Assembly: GCF_965638725.1 (NCBI RefSeq)
Contig: NC_134949.1
Location: 48,636,151-48,700,150 of the forward strand
Source: Aptenodytes patagonicus
Taxonomy: Eukaryota > Chordata > Aves > Sphenisciformes > Spheniscidae
Reading direction: 5' to 3'
DNA: 64,000 nt
Positions 41,119 to 51,648 of this stretch are shown piece after piece. Both the position numbers and the translations under genes were made by a program. The notes under the pieces are model-generated. The model was not told the origin of the DNA. It did no database searches and saw only the letters and a list, made by a program, of their open reading frames with translations. The stretch's first letter is position 1; each line of letters starts with the position of its first letter.

Positions 41119-44100
41119 GTGGCCGGGGCGGCACGGGGCCGGGCGGGAGGGAGGCGGGGCCGCAGCCCCCGCGGCGCGGCCGGGGCCGGGGCCGGGGCCG
41201 GGGCCGGGCGCAGGGGGAGTCGGTGGGCCGCGGGTAGCGGCGCCGCACGGCGGGGCGGAGCGGAGCGGAGCGGAGCGGAGCGGAGCGAAGCCGGGGGGAC
41301 GGGCAGCAGCACCGACCGTGTCAGACCCGCCCGGCGCGGCCCGGCCCGGCTGCGGGGAGGGGGACACCCGAGTGGGGAGAGGTTTCTCTCCAGACCTTGA
41401 GGGAAATGCACGGCAGCGTTTTCCATGGGGCTCCCCCCCCCGTAAATGCGGGGAAGAAAGGTCGTGTGGGAGCCGTTTGAGCTCTGTCCCGCTCCTTTCC
41501 TGCCAAGTGCACCCAGGTGCTCACCGTGACGTTGTGTTTGCTTTCTCTAAGTGTCGGGAACAGTCATGGCGAGGACTGAGGCCACTGCGACATGACCGCC
41601 CTGGGAGCTTGTGTAAAACCATCCTGCCGTCCCCGCCTGTGAGCCTTGTGGGGGAAAAATCAGCTTGTGTCTCTTCTTCCTTTTTTTTAAAAGAAAAGGT
41701 CTTTTTTTTGTGACCAAAGGAATATCAGGCCCATGACAGAAGAATTCATTTGAGGCTGTCAGACGCGGGATACTTACGAAGGTGAAAGTAATGGAGCCCG
41801 ATCCAAGCTGTTTCTTCCCGAGATGTAAGAGGCAGTGTCGGGACAGATTGGGGTGGCATTCACCTGTCTAGCTCTAGACCTCCGACTTGTGTTTCCCGAC
41901 TGCAGTAGCAGCACCAACTGCTGTCTGTCGGCTGCGTAGTGCACTTGAATCCATCTGGGTGACTTTCTCCCGTTGGTGTTTGGCTTCTGGACGGAAGAGC
42001 TGAAGTGGTTGCCAAAACGTCAGTAACGTAACTGTTGAACTCTCAGTACCAACACCATCTTGATAATGGTCGTGTAAGGGTAGCTCCCGACATTGTTGTT
42101 CCTTCATAGGGGACAAGCCGACAGGGGATTAGGTCTATACCAGTGTAGATGCTATTCTTCTTGTTTTTCAAAGTGCAGGCAAGGATAATAGAGGGGGTTA
42201 TGACTGCTAGGGAAGAAGCAGGGTGGTGGTGGGAAAACCAACGGGCATGTTTCCTCCCTGCCCTGGAAATTTTCTTTTCCATGTCACCTTCGTGAAATCT
42301 TCCTGTATGCTGTATGTTGTGGTTCCACATGTGATGACTAAAATATGAAGCAGCCACGTAATGTCAGGCAAGCATGTAGAAGGTTGTTCTCGTTTTACGG
42401 CTTCCGAATTCTGTTTGGAGACTTTTGCAAGACAAGGACTCGCTTTGTGTTTTGCCAGCAGGAAGAGACCGTGACCAGCTTACAAGTGAAAATTGGCTGG
42501 GGCGAGAGGAGGGCGGGGTGATGGTTATCGAGGAGACTATTGGAATCCAAACAGAAGGGATTACATGTTTGCAGTGAAGGTGTTACAGAAGCCCTAGCTG
42601 CAGGAGTCCTCCTAGAAGTGTGGACTAGTTGTGGCTGGGTATTTGTTTCAGACCCCGGCCCACTTCCTTCTGTGCTCTTTGTAAGCGGGAAAGCGTTCAG
42701 TTGGCAGCACTGCTCCTAAGTATTTAACACCGGGACGCTTTTGCCACCTTGCATTCCGCAGGTCCGTGCATTGCACTAACACGGTGCCATTGACTTTCCG
42801 CTCCAAACTGAAAGCTCGGAGCAGCTAGTCATGATGAGTTTCTGTTGCCATCGTGAGGCAGGGAGACACATCTCAACATTTTGCAGCGTTGGACTGGAAC
42901 CCTTCTAGTTTATATGCACTGTGTAAAGTGGAAGGCAAAGTCACCTCTAAATACTCATCAAGAACGATTAAAAGAGGGAGAGAGTTTGCAAGTAGATTGC
43001 CTTTGTTCTTTTGTCTTAGGGCATTTTCCAAAGCGTCATGTCTTGAAGAAACAAGGGTGTATTTCGACAGTATTAGAAATCAGCACTATAATGTGTAATA
43101 CTGGACCTAGAGGGGGGCCAGCTGTAAGGAGCAAGAATCCGCACGAGACCGAGGCAGTAAGACAGCCCTGACGAGGCTTTAAAACACCTGTCTTCTTTTC
43201 AGCCGTTTCAAGTGTTGGCAACTGAAACTGTAACTGGAAAGGCGTTAGAGGCAGATACGTACAATGCAATTCCTACTGAAAAGGTGGCCGGAACCTGCTG
43301 TTACGTAACTGCCTATGAAGGTAGGAAGGAAGGTCCGTATGCAGGTTTCTCCTGCTGACTAGAAGCCTTGTTTTACTTAGTTTTCACTTTTATTGTATGA
43401 CTTACTGGATTGCAGCTGTTGTGAATTCCAGCCTGCTTAAAGGTCTTGACCACAAAGTAACAGTTACCGTAAACATAGTAGGTGTTTCTAAAGTTGTTAC
43501 AGATTTTACTCTCTGAAGTCCAGGAAGCATGGTCTAAGCGAGCATGCCAGTGGAGGAAGTATTCCCGTTTTAAAATTTCTTATTAGGAAATCTTCCTTGC
43601 ACACTAGAATTTATGTGATAGAGGGTGCCTGATTTCCTTGGGGAGGATTACAAGACGTGTGGAGGTTGGGAGGAAAACGCGACGAGTGTGGTTCGCTGCA
43701 TCGCTGGGGTTCTTGCCTTTACCTGAAATTGTGAGGAAACTTTGTATTACACCAGGCAAGATTCTAGGGCTAGATTTTGGATTGATCTACAGTAGTTAAG
43801 TGATGACTTTAAAGGGTGCCTTTGGGTATGAAATTTCTCTGGTGACGAGTGAGAAGTCCTATCTTGCCTTTTATGCGGTTGATTTCAGTACTCTGCAGGG
43901 TATGGTGACCTCAGGAAACTGCTGGTTTTACCCCTCTGGAAACTCCAGGGCAAGCCTGTCTATGGGCCGGGCTGGATGGAAAACCCGACAAACAAGCTGA
44001 AGAAAGGTGTCAACGATTCTCGTGTCTCGGGGCTTATTTTCAAGTGCTGTTAGTTTAAGCCAGCGTGGGGGACGTGTCATGCAGCGCGTATGTGAAAACA

Positions 44101-47100
44101 CAGACACGCAGTCTTGAGGGCCTCCCTGCATGAAATGCTGAATATCCTCCCTTTCCTTGGGCTCCTCTTTGGGGCCCTCATGCCAGAGACAACCAGGCAG
44201 GAGGGGATTAAGGAACGTAATAGGGGATGCGTCTGTGGTCTGGAAAACACGCCTGTATTTTTTGTTGTTTTTGTGGGTCTTAGTGCCTTTGAAGCTGTGA
44301 AAGGGAAGTCTTGGATAAGGGTTTGACCACACAAAGCACTGATCCCTTCCCTTCCGCTGGTTTCGGCCAAGAGCAGTTGAGAGCTGGCAGGAACTGTTAC
44401 TATCTCGTTGAGCCATGTATTTATTGTATAATGATGAGGTATTTCTTAGTGTCTGTGACTTGCCAGGTTGAGCAAGTGATGACTAAGAGAACAGCATTTG
44501 TAATTTCTCTACAGGAAGCTCCAGTGAAAAGGGAAGAGATAGTGTACTGAGGTTGCAGTTCCACAACAATCCAGGATCAGCCAAGTATGGCCCTCATGGC
44601 CACGTCCTTCTCCTCCTGCATTTATTTGTCTTTCCCTTGAGCTGGGCCTGCCACTTAGCTCGATCCTTTGCTGGGAATATTGGCGTGTTAACGTGCTAGA
44701 AAACTATTTTCTTTTGGCTTTGGCTTGTTGGGTTGGCTTTTCAGGGTGGGGAGGTGGGTTAAATTGCACCAGAAGGTGCTAGTTCTTTATGATCCCAGTT
44801 GCAAAGGCGCTCAGATTCTATAAAGCATCTCTTAAGATGCTGGGTGTTTGAGATCACACTAAAAAGAAAAGGAGGATAGTATAGATAATCATATGACCCT
44901 TCAGATGCTGGGAACCCCAAGCTGTGCAACGTCGAATGGGCCTCCCACCATGGCCTAGCACACCCTGTAGATCCCGTGCATGGAAAAGTTAGCCCATGTT
45001 GGTCATTTGAGCTCTTACAGGATTTTCCTAAAGAAGCCAACTCTATTCCTCATTTCTACTGTCAAACAAAAAGGATGTTCACATGAGAACTTCTTCTCGC
45101 TGCACCGTTAGATAAAGGCGAGGCCAGGCAGGAGGTCGCATATAACGGGACACAATATCCCTCAGAATTAAGATTTTAAATTTCCTCAGGCAGACAACAT
45201 ATAAAATGTTGCCGCAAGGCATCATGTGCCACAATTTGGAACTCCAATGTCTAATTAGAGGGGGGGAAACATTTTCGATACACTTAGTCCTTCATTTTAA
45301 AAAGATGTTTCTTGTCCGTTTTGTAACTCTCAGCTAAACCAGATACTCTAGATTTTTCTATTCTTATTGCAGTTAAGGAAAGTGATGCCCAACTGCATAC
45401 CTGTTTACAACCGCTACAGCGTTTTGCAAGTTTAAATTATTAAAAATTAAATTTCAAAATAGAGTAAAAATTACACCATTACCACCCAAGGTTTATGCAA
45501 GATATTCTCAATCAAGTAGGATAGAGAAATGTATGACTATATTTCTCATAGAACGATAGAATCATTTCAACTAGAAGGCACCCTGGACGGTATCTGATCC
45601 ATCCTCATGTTCTAAACAGTCACGATGAAGAAAAGGCTCCAAGGAAGCAAAACGCTTTTATAGTCACAGTTACGGGTGCCACCGAAACAATTACTGGGTC
45701 CCAGTGTTACAGAAAGAAGTTTGAAGGGCTCTCCTCCAAAACTGATGATGTTCTAAGAATGACCAAAGGTCAGGTAAATGCAAAAATGGAAAAACGTCTG
45801 AGACAAAGATATGAAGTCATATATGTTACATATATGTAACAATTTAGTATGAGGTTTCTTGATTCAGAAAGCAATATTAAAGTGTTCTTTTTATCAGTCT
45901 TCCACTCAGGCTTTACCCAAGCTTTTATACTTTAGTTTACAAAGTGTGTAAAACCATATTTCAGTTAATTCTGAGAGTTTTCTTGTGAAGTTCATTTAGT
46001 TCACAACACAGTTCTGCTGCCCTGCTAAAAGTGCAAAATCTCAAGATCAAACTCAGAGTGAGCCCCCAAACGTCTGGCAAACAGCTAGAGAATCTGGCTT
46101 TCACACAAACACATCTACTTTCTAGAATGCATTACTATTGCTGTTTACATGAAAAGTCCTCTGAAACTCTGAAATAGTATTTATTCATATTAGTAATTAT
46201 GCACTAAAACATCTGTCAGATAAAATAGGGGAAGGCTCTACTTGGGGACTTTTTTCTCTAAGGACATCTTTTACTATCAGTCTTCTGGTGTACAGCCATA
46301 GTCTATAAAAATCATTTCAAGTGTCAGATTTTTGTAACAGACTAAACTTAGTGGATATGTGACCATACAGAGAACACTTTTTTAATTTTTAATCAGTTTC
46401 TAAACGTTACAATGTACTTCCTCCAACATATTTTTTGAATTTGCCATTTTATCAGCTTTGGTTTTTCCAGTTGATAACTTCCGTATTTCAATTTAGATTT
46501 TTCTTGTGAAGTGACGCACTCGCTTCATCTCTTTCTCCTGTCTACGTATCGTTCTCCTGTTCTGTTCGCTTCCACGTCTTCTTGGCTCTGCTGTCCAAAT
46601 AGATATGCAGAACGTTTTGTGCATAATGTATTAGAGGAAAACTACGTGCTCTTTCAGAAACATTTTAAGAATTAAGCTTTCGGCGCGAGACACGAGATAG
46701 AGGCTCTAATCTCTGCTTTCAAGACGGCTGTAAAATGTATTCACGGTCCTTCGGGCATCTTGTGAAGGGTTTGTAGCCCGAGTCCTTTTATGAATTTGGA
46801 CCTCGGCTGATCATCGTTCAGCTATTGCAGATGCTTCACGAGCAGCCAAGCAGAGGGACAAATAGATCGCGCTCATATAGTCTCTGCTCTGCTTTGCCCA
46901 GTGCTACAAGCCAAACCCCACTTCTTGTAGCTCCTCGCTTTAAAGGCGGGCACATCTTTTGCTTTCATGTCAGTAATATGGGGAAAAACTAGGAATCACG
47001 GGCTAGTTAGGCAGGCAAAATTACATGTCTGCAAACAAACAAAACTACTAACTGCTCTGTCAGAGTACTCGGCACTGCTTAGAATCTCGCGGGTTTTGGT

Positions 47101-48408
47101 TGGGGGAGTTTTAAGAGCAATTTTGCATTCCCTCGGTGGGGAGCGACATGCCACTTTTACTAAAAAGACTGAACTGTAAAAATTTCTCTCAAACAGTTAC
47201 CTGAATGGTTGTTTTGAACCTGGCGAACGTTTTTGCATGTGGGGTTTTTTTCCTCCAAGTTGGTGCATTGTAAGATCCCGAGGTATATTTGTCTGTAGAA
47301 AAAACATACGCATTGTTTCTTAATTTCAGCTACCATTTCAGGAAAGACTCTCTCAGTCTGATGTGTGAATTCAATATTACGTTGGCTGAGGTGTCAATTA
47401 ATGCATCGGGTGAGTCATACATCCTCTCTGAAATACAAGCTAGTGTTAAATACAGACTTTCTCTCTAGTACTTTAAAGATCATTTGCCATCTTGCAGCGT
47501 TTTCAGCAGGCCCACAGGATCTTCCAAATGCGGCGGTTCTGCCACGGACGTCCTTGACTGGAAGAACGTGAACGTTGCTGTGTTGAAAATCTTCCCAAAG
47601 GCATCAGTTGCTGTTAGATTAAGTGAACCCGTAAGCCAGCCTCCTGTTTCATCTCTGGCTGTGCAAGCACTAGATGCAAGGCAATATTACGGTTGTGTGC
47701 TTGGCACTTGATTTTGCGCCAGAGTAAGCTGCCTACTGACGAACCGTTTTCTGTAAAATTTGGTTAAAACTTCATCTCATTAATACTCTTGTTTCCTGTT
47801 AATTCCAGCTTAATGCCACTGATTCAAATTATTAATTGCCCAATAATCCTACAACTTTCCGTTGATACACAACATGTAAGTATTACCATAGTTTTCCGTT
47901 TGGGTCCAAAATCTCCTCTTTGTGTCAAGCTGATTCCTTTGTTTGGAGCGTTTCCCACCGTACGGCTCAGGTACTGCTGAAAAGAAAGGTAGCGAAAATG
48001 GTAACGGTCGCTCTTGTGACAAAAATGCTGCTCACCTTTTTTTTGAAATGTGCTCTCCTTTTCTTAACCTGGAAATTGGGTAAGAGGTATTCTTCACATT
48101 AAGAACGTTCTCTCTGTAATCTCTCTACCAATCTGTCCACATTTAATCAAAGCAGACATTCAAAGCAAAAAGAAAAGCCCCACAACTCTTCGTCCCCGAG
48201 ACGAAGCAGTGATGTCGGGATTCATTTCACTTCACTTTATTCCTCTTAAAGCGGGGGTTACTCTGTCTGAAGGAGGTTCCTTTTGTTGGAAATTAAGGCA
48301 GGGAGGCACCTCAAGGTGGAGATGCAGCCCAGCTTAAGAGAGGAGACTGCAGCTGGCAAGATGAAATCACTTCCTCAACTTAGGATTGTTTCAATTATTT
48401 GCCACTAA
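41029..48408 (+). CDS. Gene P, complete copy, 9 exons, 272-aa protein of unknown function
   Basis: Proposed exons: 41029-41118, 43203-43320, 43899-44006, 44515-44584, 47330-47409, 47498-47567, 47809-47875, 47971-48079 and 48302-48408 (stop TAA). Their lengths sum to 819 nt, and every junction keeps one open frame. Exon 1 starts with ATG in a CpG island after GGGGCC, a reasonable Kozak context, and contains a VKEE sumoylation-type motif. Exon 5 has two sequons (NIT, NAS). Exon 8 encodes a hydrophobic run at about residues 212-235, broken by two lysines, so a membrane segment is possible; no signal peptide is visible. I do not recognise the family. It spans the unit 2/3 border, so each P gene uses the CpG island of one unit and the 3' exons of the next. 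Splice sites were chosen partly for phase agreement. Confidence 0.5.
41182..41199 (+). repeat. GGGGCC hexanucleotide repeat, 3 copies (unit 2)
   Basis: Same position relative to exon 1 as in unit 1, but shorter, and preceded by a GC-rich insertion. Confidence 0.85.
41257..41286 (+). repeat. GGAGC pentanucleotide repeat, 6 copies
   Basis: Unit 2 counterpart of 17351-17375. Confidence 0.85.
43203..43320 (+). CDS. Gene P exon 2
   Basis: The acceptor follows a CTTCTTTTCAG tract; the donor is GAAG/GTAGGA. It is 118 nt, phase 0 to 1, and only one of three frames is open. It encodes ...[20 protein letters not shown]. The twin in the unit 1/2 gene is 19292-19409. Confidence 0.55.
43899..44006 (+). 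CDS. Gene P exon 3
   Basis: The exon is 108 nt, phase 1 to 1, acceptor GTACTCTGCAG and donor AAAG/GTGTCA. It encodes a stretch with many aromatic, Pro and Gly residues ([20 protein letters not shown] then YGPGWMENP) and looks strongly protein-like. An upstream AG nine bases earlier gives the wrong phase for exon 2. Twins are 565-672 and 19988-20095. Confidence 0.6.
44515..44584 (+). CDS. Gene P exon 4
   Basis: The exon is 70 nt, phase 1 to 2, acceptor ATTTCTCTACAG and donor CCAA/GTATGG. It encodes [20 protein letters not shown] and a few more residues. The unit 1 twin (1181-1250) differs by one Arg/Gln change. Unit 2 has no counterpart; because 70 is not a multiple of three, skipping it shifts the frame. 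Confidence 0.5.
47330..47409 (+). CDS. Gene P exon 5 with two sequons
   Basis: The exon is 80 nt, phase 2 to 1, with acceptor TTCTTAATTTCAG and donor ATCGG/GTGAGT, both good. It encodes [20 protein letters not shown] then VSINAS, giving N-I-T and N-A-S glycosylation sequons. Twins are 3995-4074 and 22242-22321. Confidence 0.58.
47498..47567 (+). CDS. Gene P exon 6 (donor uncertain)
   Basis: The acceptor is CATCTTGCAG. The frame from exon 5 stays open to a weak donor AGAAC/GTGAAC after 70 nt, giving the phase exon 7 needs. A stronger-looking donor (CCC/GTAAGC) is 63 nt further on, but the exon 5 frame meets stops first. A different frame is open across the longer exon, so the exact form is uncertain. 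Twins are 4163-4232 and 22410-22479. Confidence 0.35.
47809..47875 (+). CDS. Gene P exon 7
   Basis: The exon is 67 nt, phase 2 to 0, between a strong acceptor (TTTCCTGTTAATTCCAG) and a strong donor (CAT/GTAAGT). The only open frame is hydrophobic ([18 protein letters not shown]). Twins are 4474-4540 and 22721-22787; the unit 2 copy has one Pro to Thr change. Confidence 0.45.
47971..48079 (+). CDS. Gene P exon 8, possible membrane segment
   Basis: The exon is 109 nt, phase 0 to 1, acceptor GTACGGCTCAG and strong donor TTGG/GTAAGA. After a basic start (LLKRK) it encodes a mostly hydrophobic run of about 24 residues with two internal lysines and then Trp-Lys. This could be a transmembrane helix. 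Twins are 4636-4744 and 22883-22991. Confidence 0.4.
48302..48408 (+). CDS. Gene P exon 9, stop exon
   Basis: The acceptor is GGAAATTAAGGCAG. Thirty-five residues with a charged first half (REETAAGK) run to TAA at 48406-48408. No canonical AATAAA was seen close downstream on this strand, which weakens the call. The M gene's poly(A) signal lies 320 bp further on, facing this gene. Twins end at 5073 and 23320. Confidence 0.38.
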
Positions 48409-48727
48409 ATGCCTTGATGAAGTGACAGATGAAAAACCACAATGATCCAGAGTGACCGTGGAAAGGGAAAGTAGAAAGGCAAACAAAACCCAAATGAGGT
48501 ACTAGATTGCGTGACGCTATAGCAGCAAGTTAAAAAAAAGCGAAAGGTGTAAAATTATGGTTGCATCTGCAACAGACTGCCGAAAAGAAAGATACAAGAC
48601 TCAGAATGCCACCTGTAGGCTTCTTGTCAAATTGATGGCATAGTACGTCCTATCAAGAGGACAGTAGAGTATTTCAATTGATACATTTAAATCGAAAACA
48701 GACGTTTGAATTAGACCCAAGGCCTTG

Positions 48728-48733
48728 TTTATT
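48728..48733 (-). terminator. Gene M poly(A) signal, unit 3
   Basis: AATAAA in the same place relative to the leftmost exon S copy of unit 3. Confidence 0.6.
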
Positions 48734-48765
48734 CAAGATGAGAAATAATCCTAAATAATGGCAAT

Positions 48766-50740
48766 AATCAGAAAGCCATCACAATCAAAACTCCAGTGAA
48801 ATCCTAGTTGTGGCAAAATGCCGCGCAAAGCAAGGTCATTCGTCCCCTGCTGGGAGGAAGAAAAAAGTTGGACAAGAAACGCTTCTTGAGAGGAGACTGA
48901 AACTCTACTGCAAAACTACTTCTAGTACTATTGCTATCAATAGTTAGAGCAAAACGAGAAGCTAAAGGTGGACTATTCCGAGGTTTATGAAATACTTCAA
49001 AAGAAGAAATCACCTAAGAGGTGCTGTAAATAGTGGGGATCAGTACGTTAGTGCACATCAGCGCATCATCGCGTTCATCCCTCTTTGTTGGCAGAGAAAT
49101 GAATTCCTGCTGCGACGGTGGCTCAATTACTGCTCATGAATATTCTGTCTGACTAACTGTAAAGCTTTACAAAGCTTTACGTTTCTGCCTGTGGATACTG
49201 CTGCAATCTACTTAGGACAGTTGTGCGGGATCAAATTTAAGAATGCTGCGTAAGCAGGAGCCCACCTGTAGATCCGTTGGACGTTGGTTCTTGGCTGACG
49301 GTGACAGTACGGTAGACTACGTATGCTGATCTTGGAGGTCCTGAAGAATTGGAATAAGTCTTTCTTCCAGTTTCCCTCACGTAAGGGATAGAAGCAGCAG
49401 TTCCATCATCCTTACCCCGACCCCTCTGTCGGTCACCTGGTTTCACTGTGGGGTCGGAAGTGTGAATTCCTAGAAGTGAAAAAACAAACAGGAATGTTGT
49501 GCTATTACTCAGAAGGTGACATATTGCGGGAGACTGGAGGCTGGAAGACAAGATGAAAAAAATGTTCTTTGTGGATAGTCCAATCCAAATACATTCAGTT
49601 ATTTTATTTACCACCGGACGTCCAGCAAGGAGAAGCTGATGCTGAAGTATATTACCTCCATTTTCAAAGGATCTGCGATCTGTTCTGGGAATACGCTCTG
49701 TTGGTGCTCTCCTTCCGGAAGTCTCTGCGCCCCTTTTTGTGTTAGTACGTTTTGTAGGAGTTGTAGTACCCTCACCTGGAAAGGCAACAGAAAGAATGTT
49801 TTAGCTGCTCGTGTGTAAGCCCAGGGAACGGCACTGCCGTTCTCTTCCTCCCACCTCTGTGAGCTAGTGATTAGCTTAGTGCAATTTCCTGTAACCTCTC
49901 GTTTGATATTCTTCTTTCTCTCTTGTTAGTTATTTGGATCCTGTCGAGCGTAGCTGATGCGTAGCTCTCATGCTCTCTAATACCATCATGCACAGGTTAA
50001 AGAAGACTCTGGCTCCAAAGTAAAGAACCAGCTACACGTTACCGGCTCGTTCTTTAGCTTCTCACTGCTCAGGAACGATATCTGTGAGCCCTACCTGATG
50101 GAATTTATGGTATTTTCAAGATGCGTGCCTTAGCCTCAGAGAACTAACTGAATTGAAGAAATGCTTTGGGGAAACATCTCTGTCCTTTTCTCTGAACGTG
50201 TCTGTATTTTCAGACTGTCTCAAGAGCAGCTGTGAACACAACCCCCTCATCCACTACTGTCCTCTAAGCGCTGACTGCCTGCCCAGCTGGATCCTTTCTC
50301 TACACTGCATAGGTGGTATGCGCACCTCTGGAACGTCCATGGTTGAGCCCACGGAGACCAGTGCACTCCGAAGGACACCTTCTGGCTGAACTATGAATTA
50401 CTTCCTCTGTCTGTAGCATCTAGATACGTCCTGGACATGGGCGCTTGGTGAACATAACAAAATACTACCCATGAGGAGGCTAAAACTGTAATAGCATTGG
50501 TCGCATAGGTAAGCCCTCTTCAAACGACAAACAGAACTCCACAGGGAAGGTTGCAGTATACAGTAGCCACAGTGCTCTTCACCCGGCCCCTGCTACTCTG
50601 CGGGAAGACGTGGCTTTGCCTGTTGTTGCTTTTCCCCTGCGAATGTCAACAAGCACCTTTTGTTCCCATCAGTTCAGGCCAGAATGCAGCAGAAATTCTG
50701 TACTTCTGCTTCAGTTTATGGGGCAGCTTAAAGCCAAAAC
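48766..50740. repeat. Gene M 3' module, left copy in unit 3
   Basis: The period to the next copy (50741) is 1975 bp, that is 2071 minus the 96-bp deletion that removed exon R. It ends with the same junction spacer (about 50200-50740) as in unit 2. Confidence 0.9.
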
Positions 50741-51648
50741 AATCAGAAAGCCATCACAATCAAAACTCCAGTGAAATCCTAGTTGTGGCAAAATGCCGCG
50801 CAAAGCAAGGTCATTCGTCCCCTGCTGGGAGGAGGAAAAAAGTTGGACAAGAAACGCTTCTTGAGAGGAGACTGAAACTCTACTGCAAAACTACTTCTAG
50901 TACTATTGCTATCAATAGTTAGAGCAAAACGAGAAGCTAAAGGTGGACTATTCCGAGGTTTATGAAATACTTCAAAAGAAGAAATCACCTAAGAGGTGCT
51001 GTAAATAGTGGGGGTCAGTACGTTAGTGCACATCAGCGCATCATCGCGTTCATCCCTCTTTGTTGGCAGAGAAATGAATTCCTGCTGCGACGGTGGCTCA
51101 ATTACTGCTCATGAATATTCTGTCTGACTAACTGTAAAGCTTTACAAAGCTTTACGTTTCTGCCTGTGGATACTGCTGCAATCTACTTAGGACAGTTGTG
51201 CGGGATCAAATTTACCCTTGCCCGTAGGTAGGCATGAATAGCGTCACATTCACCTGCGGGGACAAAATCGAAAGCAGCACAATACAGACAGGTAAATTGG
51301 AGGCGTTTTAAGAATGCTGCGTAAGCAGGAGCCCACCTGTAGATCCGTTGGACGTTGGTTCTTGGCTGACGGTGACAGTACGGTAGACTACGTATGCTGA
51401 TCTTGGAGGTCCTGAAGAATTGGAATAAGTCTTTCTTCCAGTTTCCCTCACGTAAGGGATAGAAGCAGCAGTTCCATCATCCTTACCCCGACCCCTCTGT
51501 CAGTCACCTGGTTTCACTGTGGGGTCGGAAGTGTGAATTCCTAGAAGTGAAAAAACAAACAGGAATGTTGTGCTATTACTCAGAAGGTGACATATTGCGG
51601 GAGACTGGAGGCTGGAAGACAAGATGAAAAACATGTTCTTTGTGGATA
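50741..51648. repeat. Gene M 3' module, right copy in unit 3
   Basis: Carries exons S (50779-50988), R (51216-51253) and Q (51337-51540, with the TGA). It then continues into the 1.4 kb block with exon P2, as in unit 2. Confidence 0.9.

Larger units (their letters stand above)
40666..41430. promoter_or_regulatory. CpG island, unit 2
   Basis: Same island before the complete gene P copy. It differs from unit 1 by a GC-rich insertion near 41161 and by repeat-number changes just after exon 1. Confidence 0.7.
19424..43334. repeat. Tandem array unit 2 (23,911 bp)
   Basis: This is a near-identical repeat of 1-19423 with three large differences. The block 1095-3056 of unit 1 is replaced by 20518-21291, which contains a CR1 fragment. 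The gene M 3' module is present three times with a 2071-bp period (23678, 25749, 27820). A 1.4 kb block at about 28728-30155 is present that unit 1 lacks. Gene M is most complete here, while the gene P copy ending here is broken. Confidence 0.97.
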
